Positions 25,556 through 34,080 of a stretch of 64,000 bases of DNA are shown here, piece by piece. The stretch lies in the NCBI RefSeq assembly GCF_032051575.1, contig NZ_DAMBYD010000006.1, forward strand, positions 186,001 to 250,000, given 5' to 3'. Under the pieces are notes generated by a model that saw only the letters and a list, made by a program, of their open reading frames with translations, was not told where the DNA came from and ran no database searches. The stretch's first letter is position 1. Each line of letters begins with the position of its first letter. The position numbers and the translations under genes were made by a program. This DNA is from Aminipila sp032051575 (GTDB lineage: Bacteria; Bacillota; Clostridia; Peptostreptococcales; Anaerovoracaceae).

Positions 25556-26308
25556 TTATTCAATTAGAAAGCTTTCGCTTTTTAAATCCCTAATATCTAA
25601 ATGATACGCTATATAATTACGTATAATTATTTTAAGCTTTTCTTGTGTTTTATCATTTAATGCCAAATTTTCCAAGTTCTTAAGGGGATTTGACAAAATA
25701 TAATTTATTACCTCAATAATACCAAAATTTACGCCATAAATCAATGACTCATTAACATTACTTTTTAGTTTATTTAAGCAATTTTCACAAAGCACACCAC
25801 CTTCGTTTATAGCAAACCAATTAAGGTCTTCATGTTGTCCACAGCATACACACTTCTTAGCTTCTGGCGCGCAGCCAATATATAAAAGTGATTTAATCTG
25901 ATACGCTAAAGCAAGCGTGGCATATTTTTTATTTCTTTTTTCTAAAGCAGTCAGATAATCAATAAGTAAATCGAATAACTGAGGTGCTCTTTCATTTTCT
26001 GAAATAATCTTATCCGTAAATTCAAGAATATATGATGCATACATATATTTATCAACGTCTTCGCCAATTTTGTAAAAACTTTTTATCACTTCAGCACTGT
26101 TAACATTATAACTTTCCCTGTTCTTATATATTTCGAATTTACTATAAGTAAAAGGCCTTAAAGCAAGAGTGGATTTACTTCTTCCTTTTTCATTAATATT
26201 GGTTCCTGCACTTATCTTTCCATATTTTAAAGAAAATAATACCAATATTTTTCTGCCACCAGGCATCTTAACATTTTTTAAAACTATACCTTCCGTATCA
26301 GTATACAT
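25556..26308 (-). CDS. recO: DNA repair protein RecO
   Basis: 250 aa, usual length. N-terminal OB fold starting YTDTEGIVLKNVKMPGGRKILVLFS, helical middle, and a C4 zinc site CVCCG...CENC (CAPEAKKCVCCGQ then GGVLCENCLN). RecO loads RecA with RecR onto SSB-coated single-strand DNA. Lies two bases after era and upstream of the DUF4342 gene. Confidence 0.94.
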   Translation of the reverse strand: MYTDTEGIVLKNVKMPGGRKILVLFSLKYGKISAGTNINEKGRSKSTLALRPFTYSKFEIYKNRESYNVNSAEVIKSFYKIGEDVDKYMYASYILEFTDKIISENERAPQLFDLLIDYLTALEKRNKKYATLALAYQIKSLLYIGCAPEAKKCVCCGQHEDLNWFAINEGGVLCENCLNKLKSNVNESLIYGVNFGIIEVINYILSNPLKNLENLALNDKTQEKLKIIIRNYIAYHLDIRDLKSESFLIE

Positions 26309-26310
26309 AT

Positions 26311-27216
26311 CTATTCCTTGTTATCATAACCAAAGTTAGATAAAGCAAAATCGCTGTCTCTCCAGTTCTCTTTAATCTTTACCCATAATTCTAAGAATAC
26401 CTTTGTCCCTAAGAGTGCTTCAATTTCCATTCGAGAGCTTTTACCTATACCCTTTAATTTTTTGCCCTCTTTTCCGATAATAATACCTTTGTGCGATTTC
26501 TTTTCGCAGTAAATCACAGCACCAATTTTTGTAATTCTGTTTTCTTCTTTATAGCTTTCTATTTCAATAGCAATACCATGTGGTACTTCCTTTTCAAGGT
26601 ATAAAAGTGCCTTTTCTCTAATGATTTCACTAACAATAAATCTTTCAGGATGATCGGTGACCATATCTTCGGGAAAATACATAGGTCCTTCCTCAAGCAG
26701 ACCTTCTATCTCCTTCATTATAACATCAACATTTTTACCATCAATAGCCGAAGCTCCATAGATTGCATGAAAAATACCCATAGCACTATATTCTTCATAA
26801 ATTCTACGGTACTTTTCAGGTTCCAATTTATCTATTTTATTTATTACTAATATCTTTGGAGTTTCCACACCTTGTAATAAATCTAAAATATACTTATCGC
26901 CCGTTCCAGCAGATAGTTCATCATCAACTATCAAAATAATTACTTCTACCTCTTTAAAAGTATTTACTGCCATGCCAGTCATATAACTGCCCAATTTATT
27001 CTTTGGTTTATGAATTCCAGGTGTATCAATAAAAATCATCTGCACATCTTCTTCACCTTTATTCTCAGCCATATGCGTATAAATGCCTCTTATACTATTT
27101 CTTGTAGTCTGTGGCTTATCTGTAGTAATGGATATTTTTTCTCCTAATATTGCATTCAATAATGTTGATTTACCAACATTTGGTCTGCCAATTATTCCAA
27201 TGAATCCTGATTTCAA
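26311..27216 (-). CDS. era: GTPase Era
   Basis: 301 aa. GTPase domain with G1 GRPNVGKSTLLN, G2 TTRNSIRG, G3 DTPGIHKP, G4 NKID, G5 SA; C-terminal KH domain with VIYCEKKSHKGIIIGKEGKKLK. Binds 16S rRNA and acts in 30S assembly. The start is a TTG, with AAGGAG eight bases upstream. Confidence 0.97.
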   Translation of the reverse strand: MKSGFIGIIGRPNVGKSTLLNAILGEKISITTDKPQTTRNSIRGIYTHMAENKGEEDVQMIFIDTPGIHKPKNKLGSYMTGMAVNTFKEVEVIILIVDDELSAGTGDKYILDLLQGVETPKILVINKIDKLEPEKYRRIYEEYSAMGIFHAIYGASAIDGKNVDVIMKEIEGLLEEGPMYFPEDMVTDHPERFIVSEIIREKALLYLEKEVPHGIAIEIESYKEENRITKIGAVIYCEKKSHKGIIIGKEGKKLKGIGKSSRMEIEALLGTKVFLELWVKIKENWRDSDFALSNFGYDNKE

Positions 27217-27233
27217 TCTATTTCTCCTTCTTG

Positions 27234-27611
27234 TTACAATTTAAATCCATGAGGCAAAAGTTCCCTTAACGTCATCTTATCTAAATGTTCTTCATCATCT
27301 CCAGTTATAACGATTAAATCTGGCGCAAATTCATACATAAACTGTCTGCATATTCCACAAGGCCATGCCTCACCGCCATTTCCTGATATAGCAATTGCAT
27401 CAAATTCTCTTTCACCTTCAGAAATGGCTTTGGTAAAAGCCGTTCTTTCTGCACATATGGTACCACCTAAAGAAGAATTTTCAACATTAACTCCTGTATA
27501 TACGGTTCCACTTTTGGCTAGTAATGCCGCACCAACATTAAAATTAGAAAAGGGTGCATATGAATTTTTAGCCGCCTCACGGGATTTCAAAAATAGTTCT
27601 TTATCATTCAT
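27234..27611 (-). CDS. cdd: Cytidine deaminase
   Basis: 125 aa. Zinc-dependent deaminase: CAERTAFTKAI (active-site Glu and Cys ligand) and PCGICRQFMYEF (the two other Cys ligands). Converts cytidine or deoxycytidine to uridine forms in pyrimidine salvage. Short tetrameric form. Lies between ybeY and era, as in many Firmicutes. Confidence 0.96.
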   Translation of the reverse strand: MNDKELFLKSREAAKNSYAPFSNFNVGAALLAKSGTVYTGVNVENSSLGGTICAERTAFTKAISEGEREFDAIAISGNGGEAWPCGICRQFMYEFAPDLIVITGDDEEHLDKMTLRELLPHGFKL

Positions 27612-27619
27612 ATAAAAGC

Positions 27620-28072
27620 CTACCTTTCCACTCCAATCTTATTCATAATAAGTTCTTCCTTTGCTCTCATTTCTAGCTTGTCAGCTTCTTCCATATGATC
27701 ATATCCAAGCAAATGAAAAATACTATGAACAAATAGATAAATCAATTCTCTTTCTGGAGAATGTCCAAAATCATCAGCCTGTAATAATGCCTGCTCTGGA
27801 CAAATTACAACATCGCCAATGCAGACCTCCCCTTCCTCAGGTATGTCATTTAAATCATCAAATTGAGGGAAAGACAAAACATCTGTGATCCGATCCACGC
27901 CTCTATACTGTTTGTTTAAAGAATGTATCTCTTCTTCATCTACAAATGTCACACTTACAACAATGTAGTCAGGATTCATACCTTCCTCTAAAACGCACAA
28001 TTCTCCTGCTTCAATCATTTTCTCAACAACAGCTTGTCCCGGCATTCTTTCTTCACTAAAAATAATGTTCAT
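27620..28072 (-). CDS. ybeY: Endoribonuclease YbeY
   Basis: 150 aa from ATG at 28072 (GAGGTGA five to seven bases upstream; an upstream in-frame start at 28102 has no ribosome site). UPF0054 metal site VHSIFHLLGYDHMEEAD with three His; the first Gly of the usual HGxLHLxGYDH is Ser here and the Leu is Phe. Acts in 16S rRNA 3' end maturation and ribosome quality control. Between phoH and cdd. Confidence 0.95.
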   Translation of the reverse strand: MNIIFSEERMPGQAVVEKMIEAGELCVLEEGMNPDYIVVSVTFVDEEEIHSLNKQYRGVDRITDVLSFPQFDDLNDIPEEGEVCIGDVVICPEQALLQADDFGHSPERELIYLFVHSIFHLLGYDHMEEADKLEMRAKEELIMNKIGVER

Positions 28073-28111
28073 ATCTGTCACCTCATATTCCGCATATAAC
28101 AATAACTTTTT

Positions 28112-29095
28112 CTACTCTAAATTTCTGTCCTCTGGTTCTGGGTTCTCATTATAGTATTTTTCATAAGCATTAATTATTTTTTTAACAAGTTCATGTCTAA
28201 CTACATCTACATCTTTTAAATAACAGAAATCAATATCTTTAACTGGTTTTAGTACATTAATAGCATCTACTAATCCAGATTTTTTTCCTCTTGGTAAGTC
28301 TATTTGGGTTATATCACCTGTAATAACTGCCTTTGAGCCAAATCCAAGCCTAGTTAAGAACATCTTCATCTGCTCTTTCGTTGTATTTTGAGCTTCATCT
28401 AAAATAATAAATGAATTGTCCAGCGTTCTACCTCTCATATATGCCAACGGAACTACTTCTATAACTTCTTTTTCTTTCAGTCTTAAAGCCCCTTCTCTTC
28501 CTAAAATATCATAAAGTGCATCATATAATGGTCTTAAATATGGATCCACCTTTTCCTGTAAATCGCCAGGCAGGAAACCAAGCCTTTCACCAGCTTCTAC
28601 TGCTGGTCTTGCCAATATGATTTTTTGAACTTCTTTATTTTTAAAAGCGCTTATAGCCATGGCAACCGCAATATAGGTTTTACCTGTGCCAGCAGGTCCA
28701 ACTCCAAATACAATATCCTTTTTTCGAATACTGTTTACATAGTCTTTTTGTCCTATCGTTTTAGGCTTTAATGGCTTGCCCTTATGTGTAAAACATATAA
28801 TGTCTTTATTAATTTTACTTTCTTTATAAGACATGCCGTTTTCACATAAAGCTATTACATAATTAATTTTCTGAGTGTCTAATTTCTCACCCATAGAAAT
28901 AATGGACATCATTTCGGCAATAACCTTTTGTGCTTCAATAACTTTTTCACCTTTAAGTATTAATTCATTATCTCTTTGAATAATGGTAATTCCAAAATAT
29001 TCTTCTATAATTTTTAAATTTGAATCCAAGCTTCCGAAAAGCTCTCCTCGGTCTATAGACTCACTTACTTGAAGTTTCATTTCTTCATTCTGCAT
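28112..29095 (-). CDS. phoH: PhoH family ATPase
   Basis: About 327 aa. Small N-terminal domain, then P-loop NTPase with Walker A GPAGTGKTYIAVAMA, SF1-like LARPAVEAGERLGFLPGDLQ and Walker B FIILDEAQNTT, then ITGDITQIDLP. Probable RNA helicase/nuclease-associated factor. The ATG at 29095 follows GGAG closely; a TTG at 29110 and an ATG at 29080 are alternatives. Start overlaps the end of yqfD by a few bases, so the genes are coupled. Confidence 0.92.
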   Translation of the reverse strand: MQNEEMKLQVSESIDRGELFGSLDSNLKIIEEYFGITIIQRDNELILKGEKVIEAQKVIAEMMSIISMGEKLDTQKINYVIALCENGMSYKESKINKDIICFTHKGKPLKPKTIGQKDYVNSIRKKDIVFGVGPAGTGKTYIAVAMAISAFKNKEVQKIILARPAVEAGERLGFLPGDLQEKVDPYLRPLYDALYDILGREGALRLKEKEVIEVVPLAYMRGRTLDNSFIILDEAQNTTKEQMKMFLTRLGFGSKAVITGDITQIDLPRGKKSGLVDAINVLKPVKDIDFCYLKDVDVVRHELVKKIINAYEKYYNENPEPEDRNLE

Positions 29096-30269
29096 GTTCT
29101 CCAATAGCAATCTCCTGTTCTATTCCGATTTTTTGTAATGATTCAATCATTACAGCTACTTCTATTATATTTTTTTCCTTACCAAAATACAAACTTTTAT
29201 TTAAAATTTGCACATTTTCAGGTAATTTTTCTTTTATTTCTTGCCTAACAAGCTTATTAACCTCTTTTTCCATCTCCTCTTTGCTTCTTTTTCTGGATTG
29301 AAGCTCGATTTCATTTACCTTGGAAATCGAAATAGCAAAAGGGAATGGTCTGATTCCTTCAAAACTTTTAATTTCATCTGCAGTTGAAACCTCAAAAGGA
29401 TTAAATAAATCTGAAGTACCTATATTTTTTTCGCCCAATTTTAAGTTGAAAGCATAAAAGGATTTTCCTGTGGGCTTTTTTATAATCTCGTATGCATTTT
29501 GGTTGTAAACAAATCGATACGGGATTTTAGCAAGGGCTGTTCCTTCTGCATGAACGTACCTTTCTGTTAGAGCATTTTCTGGCTGTCCATAGGCTGTTGA
29601 TTTTATAGGGACTGTGCCTGCAATTATTATATCACCCTTTTTTACATAGGTGCCGGTATCAGCAGCGCGTATGCCTTCAATCGGTGTTACTTTGTATATA
29701 TACCCTTCTTTATCTGCAACTATATCACAAGGGGCAGATTTATCTACTTTTTCTAAATTTTTTGTTCCTTCCACTATTTTTACTTGTGCCATACATCCTT
29801 TTAGGTTTATGCTTACAAAGGCAACATTGTCAAGTTTATCATACAGATAAAGCTTTAGTTTTTCTAAGTCCATAGACTTTTTACAGCCTTCAAACATACC
29901 TCCTTCTTTTAAGCATTCCCTTATTTCCCGCTCAGTAAACACTTCGTAACCATCTATTCTTATTTCAGAAATGAAGAAAGTTTGAAAATATATTATAAGT
30001 ATAAATACTAATATACCACAAACTCTGGCTTTATTGTTTAAAATAACCGACAATAGTGGAATATATCCACCTTCAGATATAATACTTATTCTATACTTAT
30101 TTTTCCCTACTGTTTTAAAAGAAGCAAAATCGTTGCTCTTTATTTTAAGTGTCATTTCAATATTGTTTTTTATTTTAATACTTCTTAAAAGTATGTTTTT
30201 TTTCATACACTCAGAAATAAATTCCTGCTGTTTAAATCCTTCAACCTTTATCAGCAGGTAATGCTCCAT
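29085..30269 (-). CDS. yqfD: Sporulation protein YqfD
   Basis: About 394 aa. N-terminal cytoplasmic region (YLLIKVEGFKQQEFISE), one membrane helix near 80-100 (ARVCGILVFILIIYFQTFFIS), then a POTRA/FtsQ-like domain (IRIDGYEVFTEREIRECLKE) and an extracellular beta-rich part (PCDIVADKEGYIYKV). Conserved in endospore formers, where it is required for a sporulation stage. The start is chosen at ATG 30269; the frame is open further, to 30320, inside yqfC, and no start has a strong ribosome site. Overlaps yqfC. Confidence 0.88.
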   Translation of the reverse strand: MEHYLLIKVEGFKQQEFISECMKKNILLRSIKIKNNIEMTLKIKSNDFASFKTVGKNKYRISIISEGGYIPLLSVILNNKARVCGILVFILIIYFQTFFISEIRIDGYEVFTEREIRECLKEGGMFEGCKKSMDLEKLKLYLYDKLDNVAFVSINLKGCMAQVKIVEGTKNLEKVDKSAPCDIVADKEGYIYKVTPIEGIRAADTGTYVKKGDIIIAGTVPIKSTAYGQPENALTERYVHAEGTALAKIPYRFVYNQNAYEIIKKPTGKSFYAFNLKLGEKNIGTSDLFNPFEVSTADEIKSFEGIRPFPFAISISKVNEIELQSRKRSKEEMEKEVNKLVRQEIKEKLPENVQILNKSLYFGKEKNIIEVAVMIESLQKIGIEQEIAIGEHAE

Positions 30270-30504
30270 AAAACTCGATTGATTTGATTTCACCCGCCAC
30301 CAGCACCCTTTCATCCTCAATTTGAGTTATAGTCAAGTCCTGACCATTTAATGCAGTAAAACGTTTTCCATTGTCTATTACGATACTGTTTTCCGATACA
30401 AATACAATTTTCTTAACATTATCAATAATTCCTGTGCGACCACTGACAAGAACTCTGGGCATACTTAAATTAAAATCATAAAGTAGTTCATTCTTTATAT
30501 CCAT
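30241..30504 (-). CDS. yqfC: Sporulation protein YqfC
   Basis: 87 aa. YabP/YqfC fold (PRVLVSGRTGIIDNVKKIVFVSE...LTITQIEDERVLVAGEIKSIEF). A small sporulation-specific protein encoded directly before yqfD in spore formers. AGGTGAG stands upstream of the ATG. It is the first gene of the yqfC-yqfD-phoH-ybeY-cdd-era-recO run. Confidence 0.92.
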   Translation of the reverse strand: MDIKNELLYDFNLSMPRVLVSGRTGIIDNVKKIVFVSENSIVIDNGKRFTALNGQDLTITQIEDERVLVAGEIKSIEFYGALPADKG

Positions 30505-30545
30505 ACATTAATCTCACCTCATCATAACAATGTATTACAAATTTT

Positions 30546-30574
30546 AAAAAAAATGACCTACTAGAGGTCATTTT
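30546..30574 (-). terminator. Terminator of cysK
   Basis: Stem AAAATGACCT / AGGTCATTTT with a five-base loop, followed on the minus strand by TTTTAAAAT. Lies 29 bases after the cysK stop and before the yqfC start. Confidence 0.85.
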
Positions 30575-30602
30575 CTTAAGAGATTTTAAATGTTATGTTA
30601 AT

Positions 30603-31535
30603 TTAATCAATAAAGTTCGGGGTTGATAAATATCTTTCTCCTGTATCTGGAAGCAATACTACTATTCTCTTGCCTTCATTTTCCGTTCTCTTTGCTACTT
30701 CTGTAGCTGCCCAAAGTGCAGCTCCTGAGGAAATCCCTATTAATAATCCTTCTTCTTTAGCTGAATTCTTAGCTGTATTAAAAGCATCATCATTTTCTAC
30801 TTTAATGATTTCATCATAAATAGTTGTATTTAAAACTTCTGGTATAAAACCAGCTCCAATTCCCTGAATCTTATGTGGTCCTGCATTTCCACCAGACAAA
30901 ACAGGAGAAGCTGCTGGCTCAACTGCTATAACCTTTATATTTGGATTTTGTGATTTTAAATACTCACCTGTACCTGTCAAAGTTCCACCAGTACCTACGG
31001 CAGAAATAAAGATATCTATTTGTCCCTCTGTATCCTTCCAGATTTCTACACCAGTAGTTTTTCTATGTGCTTCTGGATTTGCAGGATTATTAAACTGCCC
31101 TGGAATAAAACTTCCTGGAATTTCTTTAGCTAATTCTTCTGCCCTTTCGATGGCACCTTTCATGCCTTTTGCACCTTCTGTTAGAACAATTTCAGCGCCA
31201 AAAGCTTTCAGCAGATTTCTACGTTCTACACTCATCGTGTCAGGCATGGTTAAAATAGCCCTGTATCCTCGCGCGGATGCAACAGATGCCAATCCTATAC
31301 CGGTATTACCACTAGTAGGTTCAATAATAACACTGCCTGGTTTCAATATTCCCTTTTGTTCTGCATCATTTATCATATTTAAAGCAACTCTGTCTTTAAC
31401 ACTTCCTGCTGGGTTAAAATACTCTAGCTTCGCAACAATTTCAGCCTTTAAATTTCTGTTATGGTTATAATTGTTAAGCGACAAAAGTGGTGTGTTCCCT
31501 ATTAATTCTGTTAAACTATTGTATATTTTTGCCAT
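30603..31535 (-). CDS. cysK: Cysteine synthase A (O-acetylserine sulfhydrylase)
   Basis: 310 aa from ATG at 31535 (GGAGGG eight bases upstream). PLP fold type II: Schiff-base Lys in PAGSVKDRVALNM, substrate loop EPTSGNTGIGLA, and phosphate-binding GTGGTLTGTG; C-terminal ISSGAALWAA. Makes cysteine from O-acetylserine and sulfide. It has a near-consensus promoter with a flanking inverted repeat, and an Rrf2 regulator gene lies just upstream. Confidence 0.96.
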   Translation of the reverse strand: MAKIYNSLTELIGNTPLLSLNNYNHNRNLKAEIVAKLEYFNPAGSVKDRVALNMINDAEQKGILKPGSVIIEPTSGNTGIGLASVASARGYRAILTMPDTMSVERRNLLKAFGAEIVLTEGAKGMKGAIERAEELAKEIPGSFIPGQFNNPANPEAHRKTTGVEIWKDTEGQIDIFISAVGTGGTLTGTGEYLKSQNPNIKVIAVEPAASPVLSGGNAGPHKIQGIGAGFIPEVLNTTIYDEIIKVENDDAFNTAKNSAKEEGLLIGISSGAALWAATEVAKRTENEGKRIVVLLPDTGERYLSTPNFID

Positions 31536-31602
31536 AATATTACCCTCCAATAAATATATTATTTCCAAACTTTCTTTAATGCTTATGCATTAATTGTTTT
31601 TT

Positions 31603-31642
31603 AGTATGAATTAATAATAAATTGTATTTCATACTTTGTCAA
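31603..31642 (-). promoter_or_regulatory. cysK promoter with inverted-repeat operator candidate
   Basis: Minus strand: -35 TTGACA (31637-31642), 17-bp spacer, -10 TATTAT (31614-31619). An 8-bp inverted repeat, AGTATGAA (31603-31610) and TTCATACT (31628-31635), straddles the -10 element. A dimeric repressor bound there would block polymerase; the adjacent Rrf2 protein is the obvious candidate, like CymR in Bacillus. The promoter is seen; the regulator link is inference. Confidence 0.65.
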
Positions 31643-31665
31643 TAGGAATTTAGTATAATTGCCAC

Positions 31666-31698
31666 AAAAAAATAAACTGCTTATATTATAAGCAGTTT
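31666..31698 (-). terminator. Terminator of the Rrf2 regulator gene
   Basis: Perfect hairpin AAACTGCTTATA / TATAAGCAGTTT (31674-31698) followed on the minus strand by TATTTTTTT. It stands six bases after the Rrf2 stop and separates that gene from the cysK promoter. Confidence 0.88.
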
Positions 31699-31703
31699 AA
31701 CGG

Positions 31704-32141
31704 CTAGATATTATAATCCCACATAGCCTTTTCTTTATGTTGTTCCACTATATCTTCAAGCGTATAAGAATCTATATATTTGTTTATCACGTCATACAAA
31801 CCTTCCCAAAATGAGATAGTAGAACACTCTCCATACATACCGCACTGATTTTCCTTATCCTGTAGGCAAGTGGTTGGAGCAAAACTTCCTTCTGTAATCC
31901 TTAGTATATCCCCAATTGTATATTCCGTTGGTGCTTTTGCCAGTTTATATCCACCCTGAGGGCCCCTGACGCTATTTAAATAACCTGACTTACAAAGCTG
32001 GCTTACAATTTGTTCAAGATATTTCGTTGATATATTCTGCCTTTGTGATATGTCTTTAAGTGTAATATATTCACCAGTATTGTGCTCTGCCAGATCAATC
32101 ATCAGCCTTAAAGAATATCTTCCTTTTGTTGATACTTTCAT
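31704..32141 (-). CDS. Rrf2-family transcriptional regulator (CymR/IscR-like)
   Basis: 145 aa. Winged helix start MKVSTKGRYSLRLMIDLAEH, recognition region ISTKYLEQIVSQLCKSGYL, SVRGPQGGYKLA wing. Three cysteines with IscR-like spacing (TTCLQDKENQCGMYGEC) could hold a [2Fe-2S] cluster. The position before cysK suggests control of cysteine or Fe-S metabolism (CymR, IscR). CymR of Bacillus lacks these cysteines, so an IscR-like sensor is as likely. Confidence 0.9.
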   Translation of the reverse strand: MKVSTKGRYSLRLMIDLAEHNTGEYITLKDISQRQNISTKYLEQIVSQLCKSGYLNSVRGPQGGYKLAKAPTEYTIGDILRITEGSFAPTTCLQDKENQCGMYGECSTISFWEGLYDVINKYIDSYTLEDIVEQHKEKAMWDYNI

Positions 32142-32413
32142 TATTAATACCTACCTTTATACAATAAAAATGTGCAAGTTAAAATTCTTGATTTTTTAGC
32201 ATCTGACCTTCCATCAATTTCTACACAAATTGGCATAGATCATTATACGATAAAAATCTAAAATTAGTATTTGTGTTTTCTTATTATCTAATCATTCATT
32301 AATTGGTTTTACAATATTACTATTATACCATAGGTTTAGTAGGAATTTCAATATTAAAACAATATTAATTATGATTACCCCCACATAGGCAATTTACATA
32401 AGAATCGTCACTT

Positions 32414-32848
32414 TCATTCATTATCAACATTTACATTTATAAAAGTGGGCATATCAGAGAATTTATAATAGATTGAAATATTATTTCGTTCCAGGTCATA
32501 ATAATAAACTTTTTCATTACTACATATAACATATTGATCGGTATCGCCACTTTTTAATTTGTAAATGTCTTCATGGTCATTTTCATAAGTTCCCTTATCT
32601 AACAACTCAAACTGCTTGTATCTATAAAAACTCCCATCTTGAAAAACAAGATATTCATTATCTGATATGGGCATTTGAACATCCTGCACAGCATAACTGC
32701 CTTTAATATCTTTTTTCATTAATAGTTGATTTAATTCTGCTTTAGTCTTTACATAATTAAAACATAATATAAGTACAAATATAGTTACAACAATAACTTT
32801 AGCATTTTTAAATACAAATGATAGCATTTTAGAAATAATATTTTTCAT
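32414..32848 (-). CDS. Hypothetical membrane-anchored protein, paralogue of the one at 59.0 kb
   Basis: 144 aa. One N-terminal membrane segment (about 17-34, KVIVVTIFVLILCFNYV), then an extracellular beta-rich domain of about 100 residues with repeated aromatic strands (GSYAVQDVQ, YLVFQDGSFYRYKQF, GTYENDHEDIYKL, VYYYDLERN). Its layout and several motifs match the protein at 59040-59444: (K)GxY..DxEDxYxL, xxYYxDxxxN and a C-terminal xRP/MPxxxN. Family unknown. No operon partner; the next gene downstream is the start of nothing convergent within 270 bases. Confidence 0.65.
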   Translation of the reverse strand: MKNIISKMLSFVFKNAKVIVVTIFVLILCFNYVKTKAELNQLLMKKDIKGSYAVQDVQMPISDNEYLVFQDGSFYRYKQFELLDKGTYENDHEDIYKLKSGDTDQYVICSNEKVYYYDLERNNISIYYKFSDMPTFINVNVDNE

Positions 32849-32864
32849 GAAACCCCCATACTAG

Positions 32865-32896
32865 AAAAAACACCCCGATTGTATAATCGGGGTGTT
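32865..32896 (-). terminator. Terminator of rpsU-yqeY
   Basis: Perfect 12-bp stem AACACCCCGATT / AATCGGGGTGTT with a four-base loop and TTTTTT on the minus-strand side. Follows the yqeY stop by 10 bases. Confidence 0.93.
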
Positions 32897-32906
32897 AAAT
32901 GTTTCG

Positions 32907-33353
32907 TTATGCTAGAAATTCTTCTACAGCCTTTTTCACTGCTCCACCATCGGCTAAACCTTTAACCTTTGGTATGACAGCTCCCATAAGCTTACCCATA
33001 TTTTGTTTTCCACCTTCAATGCCCATCTCAATAGCAGTTGTTTTAACAACCTCTGCAATTTTTTCAGGGGACAATTGTTCGGGTAAATATGATAATAAAA
33101 TTTCTATTTCCCTGTTGTAGGAATCTAAAAGATCTGTTCTACCAGCTTTCTCAAAATCAGCGAGGGCGTCTTTTCTCATTTTTACTTGTTTTGTTAAAAT
33201 TGCCAAAACACCTTCATCGTCAAGTTCTGCCCTATTATCAACTTCATATTGCTTAATAGCAGCACGAACAAAATTTACTGTATTCTTTCTAACTTCATCT
33301 TTCGCCTTCATAGCGTCTTTGAAGTCACTTGTTAATCTTTCTTTTAAGGTCAA
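32907..33353 (-). CDS. yqeY: GatB/YqeY domain protein
   Basis: 148 aa. Matches YqeY throughout: N-terminal MTLKERLTSDFKDAMKAKD, NTVNFVRAAIKQYEVD, YLPEQLSPEKIAEVV, C-terminal GKLMGAVIPKVKGLADGGAV. This is the GatB tail-like tRNA-binding domain as a free protein; role uncertain. Start TTG with AGAGGTG upstream. Directly after rpsU, the usual order in Firmicutes. Confidence 0.94.
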   Translation of the reverse strand: MTLKERLTSDFKDAMKAKDEVRKNTVNFVRAAIKQYEVDNRAELDDEGVLAILTKQVKMRKDALADFEKAGRTDLLDSYNREIEILLSYLPEQLSPEKIAEVVKTTAIEMGIEGGKQNMGKLMGAVIPKVKGLADGGAVKKAVEEFLA

Positions 33354-33392
33354 TTAAAACACCTCTAATCTATCTCTACAGAAATCAGCTAA

Positions 33393-33572
33393 CTAAAACT
33401 TCTTAGCCTTTTTTCTTGCAGCTTCAGACTTTTTCTTTCTCTTTACGCTTGGCTTTTCGTAATGTTCTCTTTTTCTCAATTCTGACATTACTCCATCTCT
33501 TGCGCAAGAACGCTTAAATCTCTTAAGAGCGCTTTCTAAACTTTCGTTTTCTCTTACAACTACCTGTGCCAT
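33393..33572 (-). CDS. rpsU: 30S ribosomal protein S21
   Basis: 59 aa, too short to stand out but unmistakable: MAQVVVRENESLESALKRFK, RSCARDGVMSELRKREHYEK, then a lysine/arginine-rich tail ending KKAKKF. AGGAGGTGAATT lies upstream of the ATG at 33572. S21 helps mRNA selection on the 30S subunit. Forms an operon with yqeY. Confidence 0.97.
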   Translation of the reverse strand: MAQVVVRENESLESALKRFKRSCARDGVMSELRKREHYEKPSVKRKKKSEAARKKAKKF

Positions 33573-33685
33573 GTATCCAATTCACCTCCTGACCTCTCAT
33601 GAACTAACGAATGCTGGTCCAACGGTTTTATCTACAACGTATGTATTATACTATCTTTTGTCCCATAAGGCAAGTGATTTTTTTA

Positions 33686-34027
33686 TCAACCTGGCGGCCA
33701 AGTCATTTTTCTTTTTCCAAGAAGATGAAAATGCAAATGCTTTACCGTTTGAAAACCATCTTCACCACAGTTGTTTACAAGTCTATAACCATTTTCAAGT
33801 CCGAGTGTTTCAGCTATATCCTTTACCTTAAGCATAACATGTCCAAGTAATGCCTGATCCTCTTCATTCACATCATCCATAGACGGAATATGTTTCTTCG
33901 GAATAATCAAAACATGAACTGGTGCCTGAGGTTCTAAATCGTGAAAACAAACGATTTTATCATCTTCATATACTATATTCGATGGAATTTCTTTATTTGC
34001 AATCATACAAAAGATACATTCTGCCAT
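33686..34027 (-). CDS. HIT family hydrolase (HinT-like)
   Basis: 113 aa. Begins CIFCMIANKEIPSNIVYEDD and contains HVLIIPKKHI and the His triad HLHFHLLG. The HIT family hydrolyses AMP-linked substrates such as adenosine 5'-phosphoramidates. N-terminal CxxC, as in HinT homologues that carry a zinc. GGGAG upstream of the ATG. Confidence 0.94.
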   Translation of the reverse strand: MAECIFCMIANKEIPSNIVYEDDKIVCFHDLEPQAPVHVLIIPKKHIPSMDDVNEEDQALLGHVMLKVKDIAETLGLENGYRLVNNCGEDGFQTVKHLHFHLLGKRKMTWPPG

Positions 34028-34080
34028 AAGTTTTACTCCCTTTCTAGATTCATCATTTTATCATTATAATCCATTTTATG

